Below are positions 32,926 to 42,897 of a DNA stretch of 64,000 nucleotides, piece after piece. The translations under genes and the position numbers were made by a program. Each line of letters starts with the position of its first letter. Positions within the stretch are counted from its first letter, which is position 1. This stretch comes from an uncultured Bacteroidota bacterium (GTDB taxonomy: Bacteria > Bacteroidota > Bacteroidia > 2-12-FULL-35-15): assembly GCA_903847205.1 (NCBI GenBank), contig CAINDA010000008.1:80863-144862 (forward strand). The letters run 5' to 3'. The notes under the pieces were generated by a model. It ran no database searches. It was not told the DNA's origin and worked only from the letters and a program-made list of their open reading frames with translations.

Positions 32926-34164
32926 ATGGCAAAAGAAAATAACAATAACACAAACAATCTAAATATCCCCAAAGGCTGGCAATACCTGCCCTTTGGCAAT
33001 GTGTTTGAATTTATACCTACACTTTCTTTATCAAGGGAGCAACTAACAAAAGACGAAGAAACTGCCGAAAGTATTTACAACATACATTACGGAGATATAC
33101 ACTCAACGTATAATGCAAACGTTTTAGATTTTGATAGAGAGCTGAGAATACCAAAAATAAAAGATGTCGATGCCAACATAAAACTAAATACTTTAAAAGA
33201 AGGCGATTTAGCAATTGCCGATGCGAGCGAAGATTATGCTGGTGTTGCAGCCTGTATAGAATTAGTAAACATAAAAAAGAGAACCGTTACAGGTGGCTTA
33301 CATACCTTTATTGCGCGCGACAATTCTGGTTTAACCGAGCAAGGTTTTAGAACGTATGTTTTAAAAAATCCTGTTGTTTCTATTGAGTTAAAAAAATTAG
33401 CAACTGGCAGTAAAGTATATGGTATTTCCAAAACAAATCTTGCAACCTTAGAAATTCTTTTACCTCCAACAAAAGAACAAACCCAAATAGCGCAAATACT
33501 AAGCACTTGGGATGTTTCCATAGAAATCCTGCAACAATTAATTGCAAAAAAATCAAAATGTAAAAAGGCATTAATGGTATTATTTTTTTCTCTAAATCCG
33601 AAATCTAAAAATGATGATAGAATACAATATACATTAGGCGATGTATGTGAGTTTTTAGATGGGAAAAGAAAGCCAATAAAGGAAGAAGATAGAGCTAAAA
33701 TTAAAGGTATCTATCCATATTATGGAGCATCGGGAATAATAGATTATGTTAATGATTATATTTTTGATGACGACATTATATTACTTGGTGAGGATGGCGA
33801 AAATATAATTTCAAGGGTATTACCATTGGCCTTTAAGGTATCTGGTAAATGTTGGATTAATAATCATGCACATGTTTTAAAGCCAAAAGCGATTGTAAAC
33901 ATTGATTACCTGACGAATTACCTTGAAAATCTTACGTATGAAAAATACAATACTGGAACAGCGCAACCTAAATTAAATAAAAAAATATGCGAAGGAATTG
34001 TTGTTTTATTGCCTTCTATGGATAAACAAAACAAAATTGCTTCTGTATTATCAGCAGTCGACGAAGAAATACAAATATTAAAAACGCAGTTGACGCATTA
34101 CAAGCAACAAAAACAAGGCTTAATGCAGGTATTGTTAACAGGTAAAAAAAGAGTGAAAATATAA
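32926..34164 (+). CDS. hsdS: Type I restriction specificity subunit
   Basis: A 412-aa specificity subunit with two target-recognition domains: residues about 15-175 (with KVYGISKTNLATLEILLPPT) and 225-380 (with PKLNKKICEGIVVLLPS). Each is followed by a coiled helix, the first by EQTQIAQILSTWD and the second by LKTQLTHYKQQKQGLMQVLL. It recognises a bipartite DNA target with HsdM and HsdR. It appears intact although hsdM and hsdR are not. The 3' end (34121-34153) is repeated after the next gene. Confidence 0.92.
   Translation: MAKENNNNTNNLNIPKGWQYLPFGNVFEFIPTLSLSREQLTKDEETAESIYNIHYGDIHSTYNANVLDFDRELRIPKIKDVDANIKLNTLKEGDLAIADASEDYAGVAACIELVNIKKRTVTGGLHTFIARDNSGLTEQGFRTYVLKNPVVSIELKKLATGSKVYGISKTNLATLEILLPPTKEQTQIAQILSTWDVSIEILQQLIAKKSKCKKALMVLFFSLNPKSKNDDRIQYTLGDVCEFLDGKRKPIKEEDRAKIKGIYPYYGASGIIDYVNDYIFDDDIILLGEDGENIISRVLPLAFKVSGKCWINNHAHVLKPKAIVNIDYLTNYLENLTYEKYNTGTAQPKLNKKICEGIVVLLPSMDKQNKIASVLSAVDEEIQILKTQLTHYKQQKQGLMQVLLTGKKRVKI
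34121..34153 (+). repeat. hsdS 3'-end repeat, first copy
   Basis: This stretch encodes LMQVLLTGKKR at the end of hsdS. It is repeated at 35568-35599 with a one-base gap and a few changes, including the shared TAACAGGTAAAAAAAG core. Confidence 0.8.
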
Positions 34165-34184
34165 GGACATTAAAATTTATTATT

Positions 34185-35570
34185 ATGGAAACAAATCAAA
34201 GAGACGCAATTTTAAAAATTTGCAATGAAATTGAACTGCTTCCTATCGAAGAAAATATTGCAGAAGCGTACGCAGCTCAAGGCGACATTAATCAAATTCA
34301 TGTTACTGGTATCCCTGTGCCTTTATTGGTTTCGGATATTAAACGTATTTGCTCGCAGTTTAAAATGGAACTACAAGATGATAATTATTATTATCTACCT
34401 TTTGAATATGTTCATCCGCAACACGGTTCTTCTAATATTCAAGCGCAGCTTGCTCAAGTCAAGTCCGTTATTTCCACAAAACTTACGCTCGAGAATACAA
34501 TTACACAAATTCTTTGGCTCATTGGTTACCAAATTATTTTTGGGTTATGGGATAAATCAAAAATGAAAATCCATGATGTAAAATCCATTGATATTAAAAA
34601 CAAAGAAACTGAAATCAATCTATTAAAAGAAAAAATAAAAATTGAAACGTCTAAAACCGAAGCATTAATAGCAGTATTAGCAACTGAAAAAGAAGCGATT
34701 GAAACAGAAAAGAAAAATGTTCAAACATTTATTGAGCAAAAACAATTGGAAGTAAAATTAATTAGTGATGCAGTACCAATCGTAACAAATCAAAAAAATG
34801 AAATTGATACTCTGCAAAAGTCATCAACAAATTCTGATACAGAAATAAGAACCATACAAAAAAATCACACTGAACTTTTCGCCCAACTTAAACTTCAAAA
34901 AGAAACTCAAGAAAAAGATTTTAAACTTCAAATTGAAAAAATCGAGGAAGAAAATGTAAAGCTCAAATCTGCTATTGTTAGCGGAGAAGAAAAAATAAAA
35001 TTCTTTGAATCCTTAGAAAAATTCATTAAAGACAAGCAAGCCGAAATTATTGAGTTAGGCGCTTTAGCTGCCGGTGCTGCATTAGGTGGTACGTTTGGTT
35101 TACGTGAGAAAAAACTTAGCGAAGGCATGACCTTTTGGAAATTTGGTGTCCCTATTATTACAGTATTGGCAATGGCTTGGGTTGTAATTGTTTTTACTTG
35201 CTTGGCTTCAAAAACAGGAGTAGTTTGGGTAGATATAATATTAAATCTTGCTAAAACACTTCCTGCATTTATTTTAATGGGGTTTGTTTTTAAACAATAT
35301 AATAAAGAAAGGAATCTACAAGAAGAATATGCTTTTAAAGCTGCTGTGGCAAACACTATCAAAGCATACTCAGATTTATTAAAAGGAGAAGACACTGCGG
35401 TAAATGTATCACGACAAGAAATGTTAAAGGATGCTGTTAAACAAGTTCAAACAGCACCAAAGCTATATACCGATGATGGTGGAAAGGTGTTTTCTTTCAG
35501 CACAAAATATCTGGCAGATTCATTAAAAAATTTGAATGATACAGTTAAAACATTGAATCCGAAGCCTTAA
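34185..35570 (+). CDS. Coiled-coil membrane protein in defence island
   Basis: A 461-aa protein of unknown family. The N-terminal 125 residues look globular. Residues 135-290 form a long coiled coil with many Lys/Glu repeats. Two membrane helices follow (about 325-345 and 360-377), then a helical C-terminal domain (AFKAAVANTIKAYSDLLKG). The gene lies between hsdS and the CBASS operon, and its stop codon is part of the repeated hsdS end. It resembles the layout of membrane effectors, but no function is established. Confidence 0.65.
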   Translation: METNQRDAILKICNEIELLPIEENIAEAYAAQGDINQIHVTGIPVPLLVSDIKRICSQFKMELQDDNYYYLPFEYVHPQHGSSNIQAQLAQVKSVISTKLTLENTITQILWLIGYQIIFGLWDKSKMKIHDVKSIDIKNKETEINLLKEKIKIETSKTEALIAVLATEKEAIETEKKNVQTFIEQKQLEVKLISDAVPIVTNQKNEIDTLQKSSTNSDTEIRTIQKNHTELFAQLKLQKETQEKDFKLQIEKIEEENVKLKSAIVSGEEKIKFFESLEKFIKDKQAEIIELGALAAGAALGGTFGLREKKLSEGMTFWKFGVPIITVLAMAWVVIVFTCLASKTGVVWVDIILNLAKTLPAFILMGFVFKQYNKERNLQEEYAFKAAVANTIKAYSDLLKGEDTAVNVSRQEMLKDAVKQVQTAPKLYTDDGGKVFSFSTKYLADSLKNLNDTVKTLNPKP

Positions 35571-35599
35571 TGCAAGCTTGCTAACAGGTAAAAAAAGAA
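35568..35599 (+). repeat. hsdS 3'-end repeat, second copy
   Basis: A degenerate copy of 34121-34153 located between the 461-aa gene and the patatin gene. It no longer codes for HsdS. It shows that the junction after hsdS once lay here and that the 1.4-kb segment between the copies was inserted or exchanged. Confidence 0.75.
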
Positions 35600-35611
35600 A
35601 AACAATTAACA

Positions 35612-36673
35612 ATGAGCGAAAAAAGAGAATTTAAAATATTATCAATTGATGGGGGTGGAATAAGGGGATTATATCCTACTCAGTATTTAGCGTGTATAGA
35701 AAATGGACTAAAAGATAGAAGAATTGAAGGCAATCTAAATGAATACTTCGATTTAATTTGTGGCACTTCAACAGGTGGTATTATTGCGATTGGTCTTGGT
35801 CTCGGAATGACTGCAACTGAACTCAATAAATTTTATTTAGACGAAGCAAAAAAAATATTCGGGTGGAAATTTATTCCATTATTTAGGTCGAAGTACAACA
35901 ACAAAAGATTGGAGAGTTTACTCAAAGCAAATTTTAAGCAAAAGGATAGTCTAAAAAAAGAAGGTGAAGAAAAAGAAGATGCTAAAATTTGGCATTCAGC
36001 AACTCGCTTGTGTATTCCGGCATATAATGCATACAATGGGAAAGTAAATGTTTACAAAACGTGCCATGATACAAAATTACACATCGACCATAAAATACCT
36101 GCTTATCAGGTAGCAATGGCAACAGCAGCAGCACCAACTTATTTTAATCCATACTCCATAAATTATATGGATGGAACAAATAACATTAATATGCCCTATA
36201 ATTTAGATGGTGGGATTTTAGCGAACAATCCAACAATGATAGGGATATTAGAAGCAGTTGCTTTAGGGTATAGTCTTTCCGAAATTAAAGTATTGTCAAT
36301 AGGAACATGCACAAGAGTTTATAAAGAATTGGAGGGAAGATCAAGGTGGGGCGCTATGAATTATTGGCTACACCCTTGGAATATGAGATTGCTTGATATG
36401 ATTTTTCAGGCTCAATCTATTGCAATTGAACATCAGGTTAAAATACTTAACGAAGGTTTGGGAATGGGTAGTGGTGGACTTTTTAAGTATCAAAGAATCC
36501 AACACGAATTTCATTCTGATGAACAGGCAGTAAAGCTTGATGAAGGAAAGACGAAGAAGTTAAATCAACTAAATCAAATTGCACAAGAAGATTACAAGGA
36601 AAAAGGAGAAAGAACCATCGAGTTATTTTTTAACAAAAAAGTTACTCCTTACACCAAACATTATACACTTTAA
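35612..36673 (+). CDS. capV: Patatin-like phospholipase, CBASS effector
   Basis: A 353-aa patatin-family lipase. The oxyanion loop DGGGIRG (13-19), the nucleophile Ser53 in GTSTGG and the catalytic Asp199 in DGG are all present. In CBASS the CapV-type effector is switched on by a cyclic nucleotide and degrades the inner membrane phospholipids, killing the infected cell. It lies 12 bp before the CD-NTase gene. Family assignment is firm; the symbol follows from the neighbours. Confidence 0.9.
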   Translation: MSEKREFKILSIDGGGIRGLYPTQYLACIENGLKDRRIEGNLNEYFDLICGTSTGGIIAIGLGLGMTATELNKFYLDEAKKIFGWKFIPLFRSKYNNKRLESLLKANFKQKDSLKKEGEEKEDAKIWHSATRLCIPAYNAYNGKVNVYKTCHDTKLHIDHKIPAYQVAMATAAAPTYFNPYSINYMDGTNNINMPYNLDGGILANNPTMIGILEAVALGYSLSEIKVLSIGTCTRVYKELEGRSRWGAMNYWLHPWNMRLLDMIFQAQSIAIEHQVKILNEGLGMGSGGLFKYQRIQHEFHSDEQAVKLDEGKTKKLNQLNQIAQEDYKEKGERTIELFFNKKVTPYTKHYTL

Positions 36674-36685
36674 AAACAAAATAGG

Positions 36686-37714
36686 ATGGCAAATTGCAAC
36701 AAATTATTTTTAAAATTCAACAACGAGTTGAATATTACTACAACAAAAAAAACTGCTTTATTGGGCTCTGCTAAAGCAGTTAAAACACAAATCACAAATT
36801 ACTTTAAAGCCAATCACTCCGAATATACTCCTATGTATGCTTATCAGGGCTCTTATAAACTTAAAACAATGATTCGCACAAAAAAAGATACTTGCGATAT
36901 TGATATTGGCGTTTATCTTAGAGAAAAGCCCGATGTAGTTGCAAGTACTATTCAGGGCTATGTTTGGGATGCATTAGAAAACCATTCGGGCTCAACACCA
37001 TCTCATAAGAACAAGTGTATTCGTATTGATTATGCTTCCCAATACAATATTGATGTCCCTGTCTATTATAAAGCTGACCTTGCAGATAATTCAGTATCTC
37101 CTAAATTGGCTACTAAAAATGATGGTTGGCTCGATAGCGACCCTTTAAGATTTTATGAATGGGTAACAACACACGCAAATTATTGCGAACAATTAGTTAG
37201 AATTATCCGTTATCTAAAAAGTTGGTCGGATACCGCAGATAAAAAACTTCCTCCTGGCGTTGCGCTGACAGTAATAGCAACTAATCATTTTTCAAAAAAA
37301 GATGACCGCGATGATTTGTCGCTTTTAGAAACTGCAAAAAACATACGAGCATCTTTAAGAACTTATTATGCAATAAAAATGAAGGTGTCGCCTTATGATG
37401 ATTTGTTAGCTGATTTTATAACTCCCGAAAGAAAAGATTATTTGTTTGAGCAATTAGATAAATTAATTACTGAAGGAGACAAAGCCGCTAATTCTGAAAA
37501 GAATCAATTAACTGCAAGCAAAATATGGTATAAACTTTTAGGAGAGAGATTTCCAGCAGGAGCAGATGAAGATGTTGACGCAAAAGAAAAAGCACTTTTA
37601 GAAAAAGCTAAAATAATTTTGAGCTCCACAGCATACACCGATAAGAAAGCTAATGTTACAGAGAACTCAAATAATGGATTAAAGAATCCACCTCACAAGA
37701 ATTTTGGCGGATGA
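36686..37714 (+). CDS. CD-NTase cyclic oligonucleotide synthase (CBASS)
   Basis: A 342-aa nucleotidyltransferase of the cGAS/DncV-like group. Gly55-Ser56 in YQGSYKLKTM and the metal ligands Asp71, Asp73 (CDIDIGVYL) and Asp123 (NIDVPVYY) form the active site. It would make a cyclic di- or trinucleotide on phage infection to activate the patatin protein. The C-terminus ends HKNFGG, matching the glycine end that the CBASS E2 enzyme conjugates in type II systems. The clade is not assigned. Confidence 0.9.
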   Translation: MANCNKLFLKFNNELNITTTKKTALLGSAKAVKTQITNYFKANHSEYTPMYAYQGSYKLKTMIRTKKDTCDIDIGVYLREKPDVVASTIQGYVWDALENHSGSTPSHKNKCIRIDYASQYNIDVPVYYKADLADNSVSPKLATKNDGWLDSDPLRFYEWVTTHANYCEQLVRIIRYLKSWSDTADKKLPPGVALTVIATNHFSKKDDRDDLSLLETAKNIRASLRTYYAIKMKVSPYDDLLADFITPERKDYLFEQLDKLITEGDKAANSEKNQLTASKIWYKLLGERFPAGADEDVDAKEKALLEKAKIILSSTAYTDKKANVTENSNNGLKNPPHKNFGG

Positions 37715-38139
37715 AATATTTTAAACAAAATAAACATTTGTACGAGATAGCATTCAGAGAAAAAACTTTGATAGGTAGGCATTACGATTGTTTTACAAAT
37801 GTCAGTATCGCTAATAATACTCTCACTTGTACAGGATGGATTCAGCCAACGGAACTTTCTATAAAATATAAAATTAAAATTATTTATAAGCCCGATTCTA
37901 AGCCAAAAGTTTTTGTAAAAGAACCGGATATAGAGCATAATGACGAAATACATATGTATCCGGATAAATCGTTATGCCTATACTATCCAAAAGAAATGCC
38001 TTGGCATAACTCAATGCATCTGACACATACAATTATTCCTTGGACGGTAGAATGGCTTATTTTTTATGAACTATATCAAATACAAGGTGTTTGGAGACAC
38101 CCATCAGTACCACATAAAATTGGAGAAAAGAAAGAATAA
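37711..38139 (+). CDS. E2-like conjugating protein of short type II CBASS
   Basis: A 142-aa protein. The pattern IHMYPDKSLCLYYPKEMPW followed by HTIIPWTVEWLIFYELYQIQ and GVWRHP matches the bacterial E2-like family found next to CD-NTases. Cys89 in SLCLY is the probable catalytic residue. It acts without an E1 or deconjugase gene nearby, the mark of the short type II form, where it links the CD-NTase C-terminus to a target and primes it. It overlaps the CD-NTase gene by 4 bases and hsdR by 1. Confidence 0.85.
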   Translation: MKYFKQNKHLYEIAFREKTLIGRHYDCFTNVSIANNTLTCTGWIQPTELSIKYKIKIIYKPDSKPKVFVKEPDIEHNDEIHMYPDKSLCLYYPKEMPWHNSMHLTHTIIPWTVEWLIFYELYQIQGVWRHPSVPHKIGEKKE

Positions 38140-40034
38140 TGGAAACACCATCATTTAAAGAAGACCACATATCACAAATACCCGCTTTGCAGCTATTGCA
38201 AAACATGGGATATACGTATCTTACTCCAAAAGAAGTTGACGAACAACGCAACAGCAAGCAGAGTAATGTAATTTTAGAAAACATTTTAGAAACTCAATTA
38301 CGAAAACAAAACAACATTGATTTTCGTGGGCAAAATTATAAGTTTAGCAATGCCAACATTAGTAAGGCTATTCAAGCGTTAAAAGAGTTTTCGTTAAAAG
38401 ATGGTTTAGTTATTACTAACGAAAAAGTGTATGATACTCTTTCATTGGGCAAGAGCTTTGAAGAAAACATACAAGGCGATATAAAATCATTCACGCTACA
38501 TTATATTGATTGGCACAACTGGGGCAATAATGTTTTTCATGTTACTGAAGAAATGAGCATAGAACGTATAGGCAAAGCAGAAACCTACCGTCCCGATATT
38601 GTTTTGTTTGTAAATGGTATTCCATTTGGAGTAATAGAATGTAAACGCCCCGATTTAGTGGCAGCCGATGGTCGTAAACCTGTGGAGCAAGCAATTTCAC
38701 AACACCTGCGCAATCAACTAATAGAAGATGGTATTCCGCAATTATTTATTTACGGTCAAGTATTATTGAGTCTTGCAACAAACGATGCACGTTATGCTAC
38801 CGTTGGTAGCAATGCTGAATTTTGGTCATCTTGGAAGGAACAATTTGTAAATACAGATGAAAAAGAAGAATATAATCGTTCACTGTATGCCTTTAAAAAT
38901 CGTCCGTTAAGCAATGAGTTTAAAAATAAATTATTTTCAGAGCGTTACAATTATGTACGCAACTATTTTGATGAATTAGAAAAACAACCCATCCAAATAA
39001 CCGAGCAAGACCAACTATTATACAGTATTTGTAAGCCTGACCGTTTAATAGAAATGGTTTACAAATTTATTGTGTACGATGCAGGAGTTAAAAAATTACC
39101 CCGCTATCAGCAATACTTTGGGGTAAAAAAAACATTGCAGCGAGTAAAGCAAATTGAAAATGGCAAGCGTAATGGTGGTGTTATATGGCATACGCAAGGA
39201 AGTGGTAAATCTTTGACAATGGTTATGTTGGGTAAATGTTTGTCAATAGAATCAGGCATTCAAAATCCAAAAATTATTTTAGTAACCGATAGAATAGATT
39301 TAGATGACCAAATTTATAAAACCTTTCACAACTGTGGCAAAGAAGTTACACAAGCCAAAACAGGAAAACACTTAGTAGAATTATTAAGCGATAGCAAAGA
39401 CCAAATTATTACTACCGTCATCAATAAGTTTGAAGCAGCTGTTAAAGCGGGCGTAGATAATATCCCTCAGCGTGATATTTTTATTTTGGTAGATGAAAGC
39501 CATCGCAGTCAATACGGTAGAGCAAATGTAAATATGCGTACCATTATTAAAATGGGTTGCTACATTGGTTTTACCGGAACACCATTAATGAAGAAAGAAA
39601 AAAATACCGCAAATAAATTCGGTGGTATCATTGATAAATATACCATAGACCAAGCAGTACAGGATAGAGCAGTAGTGCCATTGCTCTACGAAGGAAGACA
39701 AGTAATACAAAATGTAAATCAAAAACCAATAGATACTTTTTTCGATTTTGTAAGCGAACCTTTAACAGAATATCAAAAAGCAGATTTAAAAAAGAAGTTC
39801 GCAAAAGCAGAACCACTAAACGAAGCCGACCAACGCATACATCGTTGTGCTTGGGATATAAGTTTACATTATAACAGAAACTGGCGAGGGACTGGCTTTA
39901 AGGGGCAATTAGCCTGTAACTCAAAAGTAGCAGCGATAAAATACAAAGAGTTTTTTGATGAAATTGGTTTAGTAAAAACCGAAGTAATTATTTCCCCCCC
40001 CCGATACAAGAGAAGGCAACGACAGCATTTATAA
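38139..40034 (+). pseudogene. hsdR: hsdR, N-terminal part, broken by frameshift
   Basis: The restriction subunit of the type I system. The nuclease core (YRPDIVLFVNG, GVIECKRPD) lies near residues 150-170. The helicase motor follows: Walker A WHTQGSGKSLT near 350, LVDESHRSQYG, and GFTGTPL. The frame ends after EVIISPPRYK because a run of nine C at 39994-40002 adds one base. With eight C it would read SPPDTREGND and join the next fragment as one protein of about 1069 residues. Confidence 0.88.
39994..40002 (+). repeat. Poly-C tract (nine C) at the hsdR frameshift
   Basis: A nine-C homopolymer in a region of low GC. One C fewer restores the conserved SPPDTREG motif and a full-length HsdR. Such tracts change length by slipped-strand pairing and are known phase-variation switches in restriction genes. 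An assembly or sequencing error is the other explanation. Confidence 0.85.
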
Positions 40035-40068
40035 AGAAACAGACAGCAGAGTTTTAAAATTCTGGAAA

Positions 40069-41349
40069 ATGAAAATGCAACAGTTCGCCAACGAAAAAGA
40101 ATACAACACACAAATAATAAATGGTTTTAAAAATGGTGATGAACCTGAAATAATTATTGTAGTAGATAAATTATTGACAGGTTTTGATGCGCCTCGCAAT
40201 ACCATTTTGTATTTAGACAAGCAATTAAAAGAACACAGCTTATTACAAGCCATTGCGCGTGTTAATCGTGTTTTTGAAGGCAAAGACTTTGGTTACATTA
40301 TAGATTATTACGGCAACTTAGGTAACCTTGATAATGCATTAAGTACTTACAGTGGCTTGGATGAATTTGATGATGAAGATTTAGTAGGGACACTAACAAA
40401 TGTAAAAGAAGAAATAGAAAAACTTGCCGAGCGCCATACCCAACTGTGGGATATTTTTAAAGGCATTACAAATAAATTAGACTTAGAACCATACGAACGA
40501 TTACTAAGACCAAAAGATATAAGAGATTCGTTTTATGAAAGATTATCGGTTTATGTAAGAACATTAAAAATTGCATTGTCAACAGTTGATTATGTGGAAA
40601 AAACCGAAAAAGAAATCATTGACAGATACACCGAAGATGCTCGTTTCTTTTTAAAGTTAAGAGTATCAGTAAAATCACGCTACAGCGATGGGATTGATTA
40701 TAGACAATACGAAACACAAATTCAGAAATTAATAAATACACACGTAACAAGTGATGAAGTAATACAACTTACCAATCAGGTAAATATTTTTGATAAAGAT
40801 GCTTTTGCACAGGAAGTTGAACAACACGCAAGCCCTGCTGCAAGAGCAGATTTAATTGCTTCGCGCACAGCTAAAACCATTAACGAAAAAATGGGCGAAG
40901 ATGTAATCTATAAAAAGTTTAGCAAAATGTTAGAAGAGGTTATTGAGCAATACACAAATCGCAGAATAACGGATGCAGAATATTTAAAAAGGGTAACTGA
41001 TATAATGGAAGTCGTGCGCGATAAAAAATATGATGGTACACCAACAGAATTAGTAAACAACGAAAATGCACAAGCATTTTACAGACAATCAAAAGAAATT
41101 TTAAAAGAGTTTGTTACAGAAAAATTAGCGCAAGTTCCGGTAGAGTTAGGTTTAAATATCGAAAAAATAATAAAAGCAAATATTGTTGTTGATTGGAAAA
41201 TGAAGCAGGATACCATCAATAAAATGAAGCAAGAAATTGATGATATGATTTACGACCTGCAAGACAAGTACGACATACAAATTGAATCCAAGCAGCTAAA
41301 CGATATTATAGATAAATCAATAGAAATAGCAAAAAACCGTTATGAGTGA
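40069..41349 (+). pseudogene. hsdR: hsdR, C-terminal part
   Basis: The remainder of HsdR, in the +1-corrected frame from 40003. It has the end of the helicase (PEIIIVVDKLLTGFDAPRNT, LLQAIARVNRVFEGKDFGYI) and the helical C-terminal domain that contacts HsdM/HsdS. The first usable ATG in the fragment is at 40069, but independent translation is unlikely to give an active enzyme. It overlaps the following metallopeptidase gene by 8 bases. Confidence 0.85.
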
Positions 41350-42061
41350 TTTAGTAAACACACACACTATTCAATACGGCACTACAACTATTGATTTCTC
41401 CTTGACCTTTAGTTCCCGTAAATCATTAGGCATTAGCGTAACACCAGAACTTGATGTTAAGGTGATTGCACCCTATGATTCAATCTTAGAAAAAATAATT
41501 GAGAAAGTTGAGAACAAAGCCCGATGGATAGTAAAGCAAAAAGAATATTTCGGGGAATACCTGCCTAAAACACCAACGAGAGAATATGTAAATGGAGAAA
41601 CACATTTATACATTGGTCGCCAGTATCGTTTAAAAATAACACAAAGCAAAAAGAACGAAGTAAAATTAAATGGGGGAAGCTTAACTGTTTATACTTCAAA
41701 GAAAGAGAATAAGAACTATACAAAATTATTGCTCGATAATTGGTATAGAGAACACGCCATCAGGTTGTTTCAATGGCGGATAGAGCAAAACATTTCAAAG
41801 TTCAGCAAATATAAATTAGAATTTCCCAAACTTGTTGTAAGAAGAATGGAAAAGCGTTGGGGGAGTTGCACACCAAACAAAAAAATAATTCTCAACCCCG
41901 AAATAATCAAAGCACCGATAAAATGTATTGATTATGTAATGATTCATGAACTCTGCCATTTAGTACAGCACAACCACAGCCCTGAATTTTACAAGCTTCA
42001 AACTAAAATGATGCTTGATAATGAAAAATGGAAAAAAAAATTAGAGATGTTTTTAATCTAA
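41342..42061 (+). CDS. YgjP-like (SprT-type) zinc metallopeptidase
   Basis: A 239-aa protein with the HELCH motif in MIHELCHLVQHNHSPEFY and the upstream RRMEKRWGSC signature, both typical of the YgjP/DUF45 family (M48-like). This gene often follows hsdR in type I operons; its role there is unknown. It starts inside the end of hsdR, so its translation is coupled, and the hsdR frameshift may lower its expression. Confidence 0.85.
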   Translation: MSDLVNTHTIQYGTTTIDFSLTFSSRKSLGISVTPELDVKVIAPYDSILEKIIEKVENKARWIVKQKEYFGEYLPKTPTREYVNGETHLYIGRQYRLKITQSKKNEVKLNGGSLTVYTSKKENKNYTKLLLDNWYREHAIRLFQWRIEQNISKFSKYKLEFPKLVVRRMEKRWGSCTPNKKIILNPEIIKAPIKCIDYVMIHELCHLVQHNHSPEFYKLQTKMMLDNEKWKKKLEMFLI

Positions 42062-42240
42062 TTTCCCGCCACTAAAATCCGCATGTTTTTTTGTTAAAAT
42101 ATTCTGCTCGATAATCTTTAAGGAGAATTTTGGGATAAAAAAGATATGATGAGAAAAAAAGGTCAGATTAAAAAAGAAACAATACCGGAAACACAAAGCA
42201 AGTCAAAGTAAAATGGAATGCTTATTTTTGCAGAACATCT

Positions 42241-42277
42241 TTTCAACTCCTCTTTTTTTGAAACAGAGGAGTTGAAA
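42241..42277. other. Strong hairpin in the 42062-42537 gap
   Basis: A perfect 13-bp stem (TTTCAACTCCTCT / AGAGGAGTTGAAA) with an 11-base loop. No T-run follows, so it may be a regulatory or processing structure rather than a plain terminator. The rest of the 476-bp gap contains no supported gene; a 21-codon ORF at 42146-42211 is too short to judge. Confidence 0.5.
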
Positions 42278-42405
42278 GGACTATTTGAAGGGATAGGTTT
42301 TACCGTCAATAACGTTATTAACGATTATGATTTTTCATGAATGCTTCTAATCTTAAAAAATCTTCATTAACTTTGTTCGACACTAAGCCGAAATGTTCCA
42401 CCCCT

Positions 42406-42436
42406 AAAAAACGGATGTTTATATCCGTTTTTTCTT
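42406..42436. terminator. Terminator at the end of the defence island
   Basis: Stem AAAAAACGGAT / ATCCGTTTTTT with loop GTTTAT, rich in A on one side and T on the other. It can stop transcription from both the plus-strand island and the minus-strand two-component genes. Confidence 0.8.
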
Positions 42437-42537
42437 TTTTAGAATTATCTGAATAGGTTTAAACAAAGCTCTTTGAGAGTAAATTTTAAATTTAGGATTC
42501 TCACTATCTTTAGAGAACTCTTAACTCATAAAATAAA

Positions 42538-42897
42538 TTACTGATTGATAGCTTTAAGCAGGTGTTCAAATTCGATAGGTTTGCTTAGTACCTTCGAGTT
42601 GCCTATGTCATTTATTAGCAGCATTATGTTATCATAAGAGTATCCGGTAGTAAAAATTATAGGCGTATCAATGCCGGCTTCACGTATTTTTCTTCCTGCT
42701 TCTATGCCCGATGTTTTGTTTTTTAAATGCACATCCAAAATAATTACATCAGGCTTCATTTGTTTAACTTTATTGAAAGTTTCATCTGCATCAGTAACAT
42801 TTTCGACCCAGAATCCCAGCTTTTCGAACTGCATCCTCAGGACTTTTGCAATCAATAATTCATCTTCGGCAATAAGAATTTTGTTAATGATTTTCAT
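42538..42897 (-). CDS. Receiver-only response regulator
   Basis: A 119-aa CheY-like receiver. Acidic pocket Glu11-Asp12, phosphorylated Asp55 in VIILDVHLK, Thr in IIFTTGYS and Lys in VLSKPIEF are present. No output domain, so it must pass its signal by protein contact. Its start overlaps the end of the upstream kinase gene by 14 bases, which makes the kinase its partner. Confidence 0.9.
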   Translation of the reverse strand: MKIINKILIAEDELLIAKVLRMQFEKLGFWVENVTDADETFNKVKQMKPDVIILDVHLKNKTSGIEAGRKIREAGIDTPIIFTTGYSYDNIMLLINDIGNSKVLSKPIEFEHLLKAINQ

